Below, one piece after another: positions 1-7,579 of a DNA stretch of 32,279 bases. Every line of letters begins with the position of its first letter. The stretch's first letter is position 1. Origin of the DNA: JAIRQX01 sp031556255 (GTDB lineage Bacteria; Chrysiogenota; Deferribacteres; Deferribacterales; JAISNW01); the NCBI GenBank assembly GCA_031556255.1, contig JAVBTI010000041.1, positions 1 through 32,279 on the forward strand, read 5' to 3'. The notes beneath the pieces were generated by a model. That model searched no databases. It was not told the DNA's origin and was given only the letters and a program-made list of their open reading frames with translations. The translations under genes were made by a program, and so were the position numbers.

Positions 1-2
1 AA

Positions 3-122
3 TACGGCGCACTGCTCGTCTTTTTTCCGTCGCTCGTTCTGGGCTGGCACTACGGCAGGCACAAAAGCCTTCCTGCAGTGATATTTATCCACTTTTTTTA
101 CAACTTCATACTTTTTCTGTAA
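3..122 (+). CDS. C-terminal fragment of a CPBP-family intramembrane metalloprotease
   Basis: This is an open frame entering from the left edge of the window and stopping at TAA (120-122), so only the last 39 residues are visible. They read as the last membrane segment of a CPBP (CAAX protease/Abi) protein: LVLGWHYGR, a short basic and polar turn, then the hydrophobic stretch VIFIHFFYNFILFL. The IHxxxN spacing matches the last conserved motif of the family, in which His and Asn help form the metal site. These proteins are multi-pass inner-membrane proteins whose bacterial substrates are mostly unknown. The stop codon overlaps the Shine-Dalgarno sequence of the next gene, so the two are probably cotranscribed. 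The call rests on a short fragment; another polytopic membrane protein is possible. Confidence 0.6.
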   Translation, partial: YGALLVFFPSLVLGWHYGRHKSLPAVIFIHFFYNFILFL

Positions 123-130
123 GGAGGCAT

Positions 131-400
131 ATGAAAAACCACCCCGTTTATAAAAAAGCTTACTTCCACGCTGTACGCAGGGCGATGCAGGAGAACGAGA
201 TCTTCATGTGCAGGTTTATGGAAAATGTGGCGGTGCACTATGACATAACCGCGCTGGAAAAGCTTGACGCAGTGCTGGTAAAAATTCCGGACAACGACCT
301 GTTTGATCTGATCATGGGAAATAAAAAGCCCGAAGATTTCACGGGGACATTTGATAATAGTATTTTAGACGCTATTGTGAAGGGGACGGCAACGCGCTGA
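131..400 (+). CDS. sdhE: SdhE-like FAD assembly factor (DUF339 family)
   Basis: This is a small 89-residue protein matching the size and layout of SdhE/CptB, the factor that promotes covalent attachment of FAD to succinate dehydrogenase or fumarate reductase flavoproteins in the cytoplasm. The family's N-terminal RRGMxExD-type motif appears as RRAMQENE (residues 16-23), followed by helical segments with a Phe-rich part (FMCRFMENV). The DLFDLIMGNKKPED stretch resembles the family's DPDLFxWLMGxxxP motif. The Gly of the RGxxE motif is replaced by Ala, which is unusual because that region contacts the flavoprotein. A perfect AAGGAGG lies at 121-127 in front of the ATG. No sdh or frd genes are in the window, so its partner cannot be seen. 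Confidence 0.65.
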   Translation: MKNHPVYKKAYFHAVRRAMQENEIFMCRFMENVAVHYDITALEKLDAVLVKIPDNDLFDLIMGNKKPEDFTGTFDNSILDAIVKGTATR

Positions 401-421
401 TATGCATAAGATACCGTTTCC

Positions 422-1297
422 TTAATTATTCCCCGACAGCTTCGCCCATTCGGCACACCCTAACAGAGCCGCGTCATTTTTAAGCGTGGCAATTCCTATG
501 TCCGTCTTTCCTCTGAACGCCGGAAACACAAGCATCTCAAGCAGCTCCATCATTCTGGGGAAAAAAGCGTCCGACAGTTCGCTCAGACCGCCGCCGATCC
601 GCACAGCCTTAGGTGTGAAAATATTTATCAGCGTCGCTACTGTATGCGCCATATGCATCGAAAAAAGATCAAACGCCGCAAAAGCCGCGAAATCACCCTT
701 TTTATAGAGCCGCGCAATCTCCGCAGGATCTTCCGTGCCGCAAAATCCCAGCACTTCCTGAAAATCGTTCACTATGGCGGAAGCGGAACAATACTTTTCC
801 ACGCACCCGCGTTTACCGCAGCCGCACGGCCTCCCTTCGGCAACAAGGGTCATGTGGCCCAGTTCGGCTCCGGTTATATCGCCGGTCAGGAGACGGCCGT
901 CCATGATAATACCGCCGCCCACGCCGGTTCCCAGCGTAAGAAAAATCAGTGAGCCGGCCGGGGCGGCAAAACCATGCCTATATTCACCCAGGGCGGCCAT
1001 ATTTGCGTCGTTTTCTATTAATAAAGGTATATTGAGGTTCAGGTCCGCCGCCAGAGAATTACCGGACATGGCGGGAATGTTCGGGGCAAAGAGCACTTTG
1101 TCGCCCTGTTTGTCATAAACGCCGGGAATCGCCATAACAACGGTATTTTCTCCGTAAGCGGCCACAATGGCACGCAGCGTTGTCACAAGCTCACCGTAAT
1201 CCTGCGGAGTAGCTGTGTTCGCACGGTTTGCCACCGCGCCGTCAGATGATACCACCCCGCTTTTTATCCATGTACCGCCGATGTCTATCGCCAGCAT
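422..1297 (-). CDS. ROK-family sugar kinase, probable glucokinase
   Basis: This is a 291-residue ROK-family protein, most likely a cytoplasmic ATP-dependent glucose or N-acetylhexosamine kinase. The N-terminal phosphate-binding motif DIGGTWIKSG is at residues 5-14. ENDAN (95-99) carries the presumed catalytic Asp97. A second phosphate motif LGTGVGGG lies at 122-129. The family zinc site is complete: GHMT with His148, then CGCGKRGC (Cys158, Cys160, Cys165). An open frame continues upstream to 1441, but that extension overlaps the neighbouring gene's end and has no family similarity. The ATG at 1297 puts the family's first strand at the very N-terminus, so it is chosen. The gene starts 8 bases after the SPL-like gene and is the last gene of the ftsY unit. 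The exact sugar is not determined by sequence alone. Confidence 0.88.
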   Translation of the reverse strand: MLAIDIGGTWIKSGVVSSDGAVANRANTATPQDYGELVTTLRAIVAAYGENTVVMAIPGVYDKQGDKVLFAPNIPAMSGNSLAADLNLNIPLLIENDANMAALGEYRHGFAAPAGSLIFLTLGTGVGGGIIMDGRLLTGDITGAELGHMTLVAEGRPCGCGKRGCVEKYCSASAIVNDFQEVLGFCGTEDPAEIARLYKKGDFAAFAAFDLFSMHMAHTVATLINIFTPKAVRIGGGLSELSDAFFPRMMELLEMLVFPAFRGKTDIGIATLKNDAALLGCAEWAKLSGNN

Positions 1298-1305
1298 CGT
1301 GTATA

Positions 1306-2346
1306 TTACCCGCCTGCGTGATTTTTGAAGCTCCAGGGAAATAGCCGCTCGAATTCCTCCCTGCCTCCGGGATCGCGACCCATGTTTCTTTCCCAGACTA
1401 AAGCGTGCTCCATACAATAATATACAAAAACATCCGGCCAAAGTCGACGGAATAATCCGGTCATATTATTTAAAATCTCACGCCGGAGCGGCATGAAGTA
1501 CCTGAACTTCCCGTCCAGCGCCGGAGACAGGTCGCCCTGCAATATAACGGAACGCTCTTTTCGCTCCCTCATTCTGTCGATCAGGAGCGGGGGCGCACGG
1601 AACGTGGATATACTGACATACTCCACTGCGGACGCGGGCACAGCCTCTGTGAGCTGACATATCAGGCGGATATAGTCTTCCGCGCTCCCGTCACGGCAGA
1701 TCACCGGGTCAAAGTGGAATGCCACCCGGTACCCCGCCTCCGCGCATGCGCGGGCCGCTTCCAGCCTATCAACAAGCCCGGCGGCACCGCGCTCTTCGGC
1801 GTCGATTATATGCTGAGGGTTCAGGCTCCATGACACAACAATATTTCTGGGATTAAGGTTCAGGAGATTACTGATGTTAGCCGATTTCGTCTTGAATTCG
1901 AACTGAATGACATCCTGACTGTTGACAATAGGTGTTAACAGGCGGGTGAACGGAAAAAGACCGTCCAGCGCAAGGCTGTCCGATAATTCACCGGTACCGA
2001 GCCGCCGGGGAATGCCCTCTTTTATGAGCGCACGCACCGAATCGGTTATCCGTTGGGTATCTCCGCTTACGCGTATGTTCCTGTGCCCCAGGTAGGCTTG
2101 TAAAATGCAGTAGGAGCAGTCGAAGGGACACCCCTCCATTACGTCGGTGGTGTAATAGTTGCAACACCTGTATATCTTCGTGCCGGGACAGGGATGGCAG
2201 TAGTTTTCGTGCTTCTGCACGACCACGATCTCGCTTTTGCTGTCCGGCACCTCGTCCGCGCTTTCCACAACTGTAAAGGCCTGCCCTGCGAGTTCAAGCT
2301 CCTTCACCAGCGGTGAGCCCAGCGCCGTCCGTTCAGCATAGATCAC
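1306..2346 (-). CDS. SPL-like radical SAM protein (spore photoproduct lyase superfamily, COG1533-type)
   Basis: This is a 346-residue radical SAM protein. The iron-sulfur motif GCPFDCSYC gives Cys73, Cys77 and Cys80 (CxxxCxxC), which bind the cluster that cleaves S-adenosylmethionine. Four further Cys residues (50, 53, 61, 62) precede it. The CSYCILQAYL string is typical of the spore photoproduct lyase superfamily. True SPL repairs the thymine dimer found in UV-exposed spores and uses a hydrogen-donor Cys in an ACTSD motif. The matching place here reads GTGELSD, with Glu120 where that Cys would be. The same GTGEL type is found in many non-spore formers, so a different reaction or nucleic-acid substrate is likely. 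The start is GTG, overlapping the previous stop as GTGA, which indicates translational coupling. Confidence 0.82.
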   Translation of the reverse strand: MIYAERTALGSPLVKELELAGQAFTVVESADEVPDSKSEIVVVQKHENYCHPCPGTKIYRCCNYYTTDVMEGCPFDCSYCILQAYLGHRNIRVSGDTQRITDSVRALIKEGIPRRLGTGELSDSLALDGLFPFTRLLTPIVNSQDVIQFEFKTKSANISNLLNLNPRNIVVSWSLNPQHIIDAEERGAAGLVDRLEAARACAEAGYRVAFHFDPVICRDGSAEDYIRLICQLTEAVPASAVEYVSISTFRAPPLLIDRMRERKERSVILQGDLSPALDGKFRYFMPLRREILNNMTGLFRRLWPDVFVYYCMEHALVWERNMGRDPGGREEFERLFPWSFKNHAGG

Positions 2347-3173
2347 TTTTCTGTTTCCCCCAGCAGGGTATAGAGGGCACGCACATCCCTGCGGTATTCA
2401 CCGAGCAGCTTCAGCATGCCTTCATACTGTTCCGCGCTTTTAGTGATAAAGTTCCAATACAGAGTGGGGGTCTCCCAGTTGTCCTTATTGGCCACCGTAA
2501 CCGTGCCGTTCATCATGCCCACAATACTGTCCACCTCCGCCCTGGTGGGGGATCTGCGGTCAGTCAGGGCAGCATGAACAGCGTGATCGTATGTCACACC
2601 CGTGATCCTGTCCGCAAAATCGGCCACCGATTCAACAAACTGCCGGAAGGACTGGAGTGACGGCAATGCTTTCATTATATAGTCCGTAATGTAAGCTGTC
2701 TTATCCTTATCCATACCCGCCAGACAGCCGAGAATCTTCCACGGCACGTTCTTTTGCCCTATATAAGTTACCAGCGTTTCGTTCCAGCCGGAAGCGGCGG
2801 CAAAAACCCGCAGGCATGCGTCCAGGTTATTCTTAATAGCGGAAGGGAGCGGAAGGGCAGCGAAATTGATACCCAACTCTGCGCATTTATTATATATCGC
2901 CAGCCACTCAACAAAGGTCACTGTGTCAATGCCGTATATTTCAATGGAGAGTGCGAACGCCTGTTCAAGACTCTCAAGATTGACAAGAAGAGTCAGCTCC
3001 TGCATGCCGTCAAAGTCGGCCAGCAGATAGATATCCCCCTCTATTTTAGCCGCCGGGGGCGGGAGGATCTGCGCCGGAGTGAGCAGACGGGCTGTCCAAC
3101 GGAGAGTTTCCCTGTCCGGCGGGTCATAAAATGCTGCAACTGTCGGGTTAAGAGCCGAAAATCGCTTCAACAT
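2343..3173 (-). CDS. Unknown protein coupled to ftsY and the SPL-like gene
   Basis: I do not recognise this 276-residue protein. It looks soluble and mostly helical: no signal peptide, no membrane segment, no Cys-based metal motif. A Pro-rich stretch (ILPPPAAKIEG) near residue 40 is followed by a hydrophobic, acidic strand-like segment (DIYLLADFDGMQ). The C-terminal third is charged and ends in GETEK. The open frame extends to 3227, but that part lies deep inside ftsY. The first sensible start is the ATG at 3173, which still overlaps the ftsY end by 26 bases, so its translation is probably coupled. Its stop overlaps the GTG start of the SPL-like gene by 4 bases. The tight packing suggests a function linked to the radical SAM protein or to FtsY, but this is inference. 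Confidence 0.7.
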   Translation of the reverse strand: MLKRFSALNPTVAAFYDPPDRETLRWTARLLTPAQILPPPAAKIEGDIYLLADFDGMQELTLLVNLESLEQAFALSIEIYGIDTVTFVEWLAIYNKCAELGINFAALPLPSAIKNNLDACLRVFAAASGWNETLVTYIGQKNVPWKILGCLAGMDKDKTAYITDYIMKALPSLQSFRQFVESVADFADRITGVTYDHAVHAALTDRRSPTRAEVDSIVGMMNGTVTVANKDNWETPTLYWNFITKSAEQYEGMLKLLGEYRRDVRALYTLLGETEK

Positions 3174-4053
3174 AGGCCACCGGATCGAAGGGCATGATAT
3201 CGTCAGGCTGCTCTCCCAACCCCACATAGCGCACAGGGATGCTCAGCTCCCGGGCGACGCGCATGACTATACCTCCCTTGGCGGTACCATCCAGTTTCGT
3301 TATAGCAAGGGATGTGATGGGGATTGCGGCGTTAAAAGCCTTTGCCTGCGCCAGCGCGTTCTGCCCTGCCGTGCCGTCCAACACGAGTAGCACTTCCTGC
3401 GGCGAACCGTGGTTCGCCTTGGCTATCACGCGTTCTATCTTCTTAAGTTCTTCCATGAGGTTGTGCTTGGTATGCAATCTTCCGGCAGTGTCGATGATCA
3501 CAAGGTCCTTACCGCTGGATTTACCTGATATTACAGCATCAAAGGCTACCGCCGCGGGATCGCCACCCTCCTGCTGGGAAACAAGGGGGACGCCGATCCT
3601 TTCGGCCCAGCTTTTAAGCTGCTCTATGGCGGCGGCACGAAAAGTGTCGGCGGCGCAAAGGAGCACCTTTTCGCCCCTCTCTTTGGACATTTTAGCAAGT
3701 TTGGCTATGGTAGTGGTTTTTCCGGAGCCGTTCACGCCAATAACCAGTGTTACCCAAGGTTTAACATTCCTTTTTTCTTCAGGGAGTGGTGGAAATATCG
3801 CCACTGCCTGCTTTTTAAGCTCCTCAAGAAGGTGTTGGGGAGTTTTGAGGGCGGCACGGTTTTTGCGCACCCCGTCCAACAGTTCCTCCGCCAAAGGTGC
3901 TCCGGTATCGGCAAGGATAAGCCGCTCCTGAAGCTCGTCCCACACGCTCTCGTCAATATGTTCCCCAGAGAAAAGAGAGGATATCTGTGAGGATGTTTTT
4001 TTCAGTCCGGCCTTAAAACGGGAAAAAAGGCTTTTTTTGGTATTGTCCGTCAT
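3148..4053 (-). CDS. ftsY: Signal recognition particle receptor FtsY
   Basis: FtsY is the GTPase that docks SRP-ribosome complexes at the inner membrane for cotranslational insertion of membrane proteins. The 301-residue protein has a short basic N-terminus (residues 1-30), so it lacks the long acidic A domain of E. coli FtsY. The N domain follows, then the G domain: P-loop GVNGSGKTT (106-114), DTFRAAA (136-142), DTAGR (188-192) and TKLDG (252-256). These are the normal SRP-GTPase motifs in the right order. The ATG overlaps the stop of the REC-HPt gene as ATGA, and the C-terminus overlaps the next gene by 26 bases. Its place in a unit with a response regulator and DNA/RNA-modifying-type genes is unusual, because ftsY is more often near smc or ftsEX. 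Confidence 0.97.
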   Translation of the reverse strand: MTDNTKKSLFSRFKAGLKKTSSQISSLFSGEHIDESVWDELQERLILADTGAPLAEELLDGVRKNRAALKTPQHLLEELKKQAVAIFPPLPEEKRNVKPWVTLVIGVNGSGKTTTIAKLAKMSKERGEKVLLCAADTFRAAAIEQLKSWAERIGVPLVSQQEGGDPAAVAFDAVISGKSSGKDLVIIDTAGRLHTKHNLMEELKKIERVIAKANHGSPQEVLLVLDGTAGQNALAQAKAFNAAIPITSLAITKLDGTAKGGIVMRVARELSIPVRYVGLGEQPDDIMPFDPVAYVEAIFGS

Positions 4054-4802
4054 TGGCCGTTATTTTTACCGCCATAACGCGCGTTATACTCGTTAAAAAG
4101 CCGCTGGCACGCACCTTCCAGACTGTTTATCATGGACGTGAGATCCAGCGACGCGGACGGGTATTTGGTCTGCCCCTCGATCTCTTCGGCAATACTTCCG
4201 ATATTGGTAAGCCGCAGGTTTCGTGAAGAGCCTTTTATGCTGTGGGCAAGATTTCTCAGAGCATTGTAATCTTTCAGCGTAACGGCGGCGCGCATCTGCC
4301 TAAGCTCTTTCTGCACCCCCGTAAAGAACTGGCCGAAAAGGTTTATCAGCATATTCTTATCCGGAATGCCCAGAGTGCGGGAAAGTTTGTCTATATCTAT
4401 CACGTCTTCGCCGGGAGCGGGGGTGGTCAGGCCCGAACGCGCCCGGTCTATCGTATCCCGCAAGGCCTTGACACTGATAGGTTTTGTAACATATCCATCC
4501 ATGCCCATGTTCAGATATTCTTTAATATCGGAATCCTTGGCGTTATTGAGGATGGCGATTATGGGGGGGCATCTGAACGCTGACGACATCTTGGATTTGT
4601 AGATAAACTCGCCCAATGCGTCTTTATTCAGAGCGGGTGACGAAGTATCTATAAACACAAGTTCGTATCCTTCGGTTATTTTACGGCGCAATTCGTCGAA
4701 GCTAAGCGCCAGATCGACAAAATAGCCGGACTGCTCCAGAAACATGGTCATAAGCCTGCTGTTGATAGGATTATCCTCGAAAAGCAAAGCCCTGTTAGAC
4801 AT
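4050..4802 (-). CDS. Two-component phosphorelay protein: receiver plus HPt domain
   Basis: This is a 250-residue cytoplasmic protein with two phosphorelay domains and no output domain. The receiver (about residues 3-122) has the acidic pair Glu9/Asp10, the phospho-acceptor Asp52 in LVFIDTSS and Lys107 in TKPIS. The conserved Thr/Ser of the receiver switch is replaced by Leu85 (PIIAILNNA instead of the usual PIIALTANA), which may alter conformational signalling. The HPt domain (about 150-240) has the motif AHSIKGSSRNL with His187 as the probable phosphoryl site. Such proteins act as shuttle or sink modules for a hybrid kinase. No kinase is adjacent; a hybrid kinase is encoded about 23 kb away at 27584-31372. 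The gene is first in the ftsY unit, behind its own promoter. Confidence 0.88.
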   Translation of the reverse strand: MSNRALLFEDNPINSRLMTMFLEQSGYFVDLALSFDELRRKITEGYELVFIDTSSPALNKDALGEFIYKSKMSSAFRCPPIIAILNNAKDSDIKEYLNMGMDGYVTKPISVKALRDTIDRARSGLTTPAPGEDVIDIDKLSRTLGIPDKNMLINLFGQFFTGVQKELRQMRAAVTLKDYNALRNLAHSIKGSSRNLRLTNIGSIAEEIEGQTKYPSASLDLTSMINSLEGACQRLFNEYNARYGGKNNGQ

Positions 4803-4838
4803 CTAAGCCCCCTTAATGCTGGTCAGATTATATTTGTA

Positions 4839-4867
4839 AATATACTTATATTGATCCATTATTTCAA
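4839..4867 (-). promoter_or_regulatory. Probable sigma70-type promoter of the REC-HPt/ftsY unit
   Basis: On the minus strand, TTGAAA (4862-4867) and TATATT (4839-4844) are separated by 17 bases, giving a short leader of roughly 30 bases before the ATG at 4802. An AAGGGGG ribosome binding site lies within that leader. The spacing and hexamers match a housekeeping promoter; no other candidate of this quality lies between 4803 and 5071. Confidence 0.6.
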
Positions 4868-4980
4868 GAAAAATGCGCAGGAGTACTGAAAAAGGAGGAT
4901 TTAACTATAAATACTCATCCCGGTCCCGAAGAGGTTGGGATAGCGTATTGGCTGCAGGCTGCATCATCCGTACCGGGTTT

Positions 4981-5050
4981 GGCTTGCGCAAAAAACCAAA
5001 TGCGTAATACAAATGAGATCCTTAAACGCACTTGATTTTTTGCGCAAACC
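4981..5050. repeat. Long imperfect inverted repeat, possible terminator behind fabI
   Basis: Arms at 4981-5004 and 5027-5050 can pair over 24 positions. The outer 15 pair with one G:U in RNA, two positions mismatch, and 7 inner pairs include a second wobble. A 22-base loop separates them. The 12-base core TTGCGCAAAAAA (4984-4995) is repeated exactly, inverted, at 5036-5047. A run of six T follows the inner stem on either strand, so a bidirectional intrinsic terminator is possible. It sits between the end of fabI and the promoter of the next unit, where a terminator is expected. The remainder of the gap (4868-4980) shows no gene. Confidence 0.6.
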
Positions 5051-5071
5051 ACACTATCCGGCTCTTTAAAA

Positions 5072-5866
5072 TTATTCCGCCTTGTTACCCACTCCGAACA
5101 GACCGACTATGTTAAAGCCTGAGTCCACGTGCAACACCTCCCCCGTCACATTTTTCGCCAAATCACTCGCCAGATAGACTGCCGCGCCGCCGCAGTCATC
5201 GATATCTATAGGCCTGCGCAAGGGTGCGCTCTCACCGATCACCGAGAGTATTGATCTGAAGCCGCTTACTCCGGACGCTGCAAGCGTTTTGACTGGCCCG
5301 GCAGAGATAGCGTTAACACGTATTGATTTAGATGCGCCCAGATCCACCGCCAGATATCGTACCGTGGAATCCAGAGCCGATTTAGCCACCCCCATTACGT
5401 TATAATTCTGCACAACTTTCTCTCCGCCATAGTAGGTCATGGTTATTATGCTGCTGTTCTCTTTCATCAGCGGTTCGGCATGCTTTGCAACAGCGATAAG
5501 GGTGTAAACGCTGATATTCATGGTTGTGAGGAAGGCATCCCGCGCGGTCTCAATATATCTGCCAGCGAGCGCCTCCTTTGGCGCGAAGGCCACGGAGTGC
5601 ACAAGTATATCAAACTGCCCGAAATCTTTTTTCACCTTCCCGAAAAGGGTTTCAATGGCCGCATCATCTGTAAGGTCGCATTCTTCGCAAAATTTAACAC
5701 CCAGGTCATCAGCGATAGGCTTAACACGTTTTTCCAGCACCGAACCGGCATACGAAAGGCCCAGTTCCGCTCCATGCTGCTTCAGGTTCCTGGCGATACC
5801 ATACGCTATGCTCTTATCGTTGGCAATGCCGAAAATCAAAGCTTTTTTACCAGTCAGAAGTCCCAT
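5072..5866 (-). CDS. fabI: Enoyl-[acyl-carrier-protein] reductase (NADH), FabI
   Basis: FabI catalyses the last reduction in each round of type II fatty acid elongation in the cytoplasm, and is the target of triclosan-type inhibitors. The 264-residue protein is a short-chain dehydrogenase of the FabI subtype. The N-terminal nucleotide motif reads GIANDKSIAYGIA (13-25). Catalytic residues Tyr145, Tyr155 and Lys162 have the FabI spacing of 10 and then 7, as in E. coli Tyr146/Tyr156/Lys163. The LAASGVSGF stretch is part of the substrate-binding loop, and the C-terminus has the usual GEVLHVDSGFN signature. The start ATG at 5866 has GAGGTG just upstream. It follows radA by 9 bases, so the two are cotranscribed; this pairing is not functionally obvious. 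Confidence 0.96.
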   Translation of the reverse strand: MGLLTGKKALIFGIANDKSIAYGIARNLKQHGAELGLSYAGSVLEKRVKPIADDLGVKFCEECDLTDDAAIETLFGKVKKDFGQFDILVHSVAFAPKEALAGRYIETARDAFLTTMNISVYTLIAVAKHAEPLMKENSSIITMTYYGGEKVVQNYNVMGVAKSALDSTVRYLAVDLGASKSIRVNAISAGPVKTLAASGVSGFRSILSVIGESAPLRRPIDIDDCGGAAVYLASDLAKNVTGEVLHVDSGFNIVGLFGVGNKAE

Positions 5867-5875
5867 TATAACACC

Positions 5876-7219
5876 TCAATCTTTATCAATAACAATTATC
5901 AGCTCTCTGATATTTTTAACTTTATGCGCCTTTATCTTCCCGCCGGCGTCAGCACCGTCAGGCAAATAAATGATTTTTGCGCCGAGACGCACTGCTTCCC
6001 CCACACGCGACGCCATATTTGAAACCGGGCGAACCTCGCCCGACAACCCCACTTCCCCCGCGAACACCGTGTCGCGCCCCAGCGCCCTGTCTTTGAATGA
6101 CGACAGAAGCGCCGCACATACCGCGAGATCGGCTGCGGTTTCAGTGATTTTCAGTCCGCCAGCCACGTTCAGGTAAATATCCGCGCCGGAGAAATTAACC
6201 CCGCCGCGCTTTTCCAGTACCGCCACAAGCATCTGGAGTCTGTTCGGATCGAACCCCGTGGCATTGCGCCGGGGAAATTGAAAAAATGTCGGCGCCACAA
6301 GTGCCTGTATCTCCACAAGGAAAGAGCGCGTTCCCTCCATGACAGGGCATATGGCCTGCCCGGAGGCGGCCGTGCCGCTCTGTTGTATGAAAAGGTCGCC
6401 CCCCACCTGCACAAGCCCACGTTCCGTCATTTCGAACAGCCCCACCTCATTTGTTGAGCCGAAGCGGTTCTTGACGGTGCGAAGGAGGCGTATACCCCGG
6501 GAGTAATCTCCTTCGAAATATAGCACCGTGTCCACAAGATGTTCAAGCACTTTCGGCCCGGCAATGGCGCCGTCCTTTGTCACCTGCCCGACTATGAAGA
6601 CGGTCAGCCCTGTGGATTTGGCGATCTCCACCAGTCTGTATGTAATATGCCGCACCTGCCCCACGGTACCGCCGGACGATGCAAGCTCGGCGCTGACTAT
6701 GGTCTGTATCGAGTCCACCATCACAAAGCTGTATTTTTCCACTTCAAGCGCCGCCAACAGATCCTCAAAAGAGGAGGTGGTAAGGAGCTGGACGTTGTCA
6801 CATTTCACATGTAAACGTTCCGCCCGCATCTTGATCTGCTCGGCGGACTCTTCGCCGGACACATAGAGCAGTTTTTTATTCGACCCGCTCAGAATCCCCG
6901 CTATTTGGAGCATTATGGTGGATTTGCCTATTCCAGGTTCGCCTCCGGCCAGGACGACGGAGCCTTTAACCACACCACCCCCCAGCACGAGGTCGAGTTC
7001 ATCCATTCCCGTAGGGAAACGGATGGTCTCCACCCCCGCGACATCGTTAAGGCGCACCGGCCTGGCGGTAGGAGTATAATGTCCGCCGGCGGCGGTCTTT
7101 TTCTCAACTATTTCCTCGGCGAAAGTGTTCCACCCTCCGCAGTCAGGGCATCGCCCCAGCCATTTGGGCGAAGCGGAGCCGCAGTTCGCACATACGTATC
7201 TGGTTTTTGTTTTTGCCAT
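5876..7219 (-). CDS. radA: DNA repair protein RadA (Sms)
   Basis: RadA is a RecA-like DNA-dependent ATPase that processes branched recombination intermediates. This 447-residue protein has all expected parts in order: an N-terminal zinc finger (Cys10, Cys13, Cys24, Cys27); an ATPase core with Walker A GGEPGIGKST (92-101); the RadA-specific KNRFGS motif starting at Lys250; and a C-terminal Lon-protease-like domain (about 270-447) containing GGLKITETAADLA. The open frame could begin at a TTG at 7225, but the ATG at 7219 gives the normal MAKTKxxYVC N-terminus and is chosen. A plausible promoter lies just upstream (7235-7263). The gene is followed closely by fabI. Confidence 0.97.
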   Translation of the reverse strand: MAKTKTRYVCANCGSASPKWLGRCPDCGGWNTFAEEIVEKKTAAGGHYTPTARPVRLNDVAGVETIRFPTGMDELDLVLGGGVVKGSVVLAGGEPGIGKSTIMLQIAGILSGSNKKLLYVSGEESAEQIKMRAERLHVKCDNVQLLTTSSFEDLLAALEVEKYSFVMVDSIQTIVSAELASSGGTVGQVRHITYRLVEIAKSTGLTVFIVGQVTKDGAIAGPKVLEHLVDTVLYFEGDYSRGIRLLRTVKNRFGSTNEVGLFEMTERGLVQVGGDLFIQQSGTAASGQAICPVMEGTRSFLVEIQALVAPTFFQFPRRNATGFDPNRLQMLVAVLEKRGGVNFSGADIYLNVAGGLKITETAADLAVCAALLSSFKDRALGRDTVFAGEVGLSGEVRPVSNMASRVGEAVRLGAKIIYLPDGADAGGKIKAHKVKNIRELIIVIDKD

Positions 7220-7234
7220 ATTCAATCCATAACA

Positions 7235-7263
7235 GTTTTAACACAATAAACGCTGTGAGACAA
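7235..7263 (-). promoter_or_regulatory. Candidate promoter of radA-fabI
   Basis: On the minus strand, TTGTCT (7258-7263) and TAAAAC (7235-7240) are 17 bases apart, ending 15 bases before the radA ATG. The -10 element matches consensus at only four of six positions, so this is a modest prediction. Confidence 0.35.
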
Positions 7264-7301
7264 TATTTGCCTAAAGATATTTTTTATTATCCCGCACCAA
7301 T

Positions 7302-7390
7302 CGGCATAAATATTGCCCACAGGGCATTTGCTGATGCCGTTAAACAACTTTTTTGCCGATAGCGAAGCAATTGTTTTTTCTTGTGCCGAT
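7302..7390. repeat. Nested inverted repeats and repeated TGCCGAT boxes upstream of radA
   Basis: CGGCAT (7302-7307) and ATGCCG (7334-7339) enclose a second inverted repeat, TGCCC (7314-7318) and GGGCA (7322-7326). The heptamer TGCCGAT occurs inverted at 7300-7306 and directly at 7354-7360 and 7384-7390, the last two 30 bases apart. The region lies in the 650-base divergent gap between radA and the molybdoenzyme operon. It could be a regulator-binding region or a folded RNA; the function is unknown. Confidence 0.4.
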
Positions 7391-7579
7391 CAGATTATTA
7401 TTGCAGAAAACACAAGAGAAGATAGTAAAAAAGCGGCTATTACCCAAAACCTCCCTCTGTATTTAAATTATTAATAATTTGCCACATGTCTGCGTAACAA
7501 TCGCTCAATCCATGATAAATATTTTAAAATTTCTATTTATATATAATAGTTATATAATTCATCGCAGGCCGCCGCCACG

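Noticed and set aside
1298..1441. N-terminal extension of the ROK kinase
   Set aside because: It overlaps the end of the SPL-like gene and precedes the family's normal first strand, so the start was placed at 1297.
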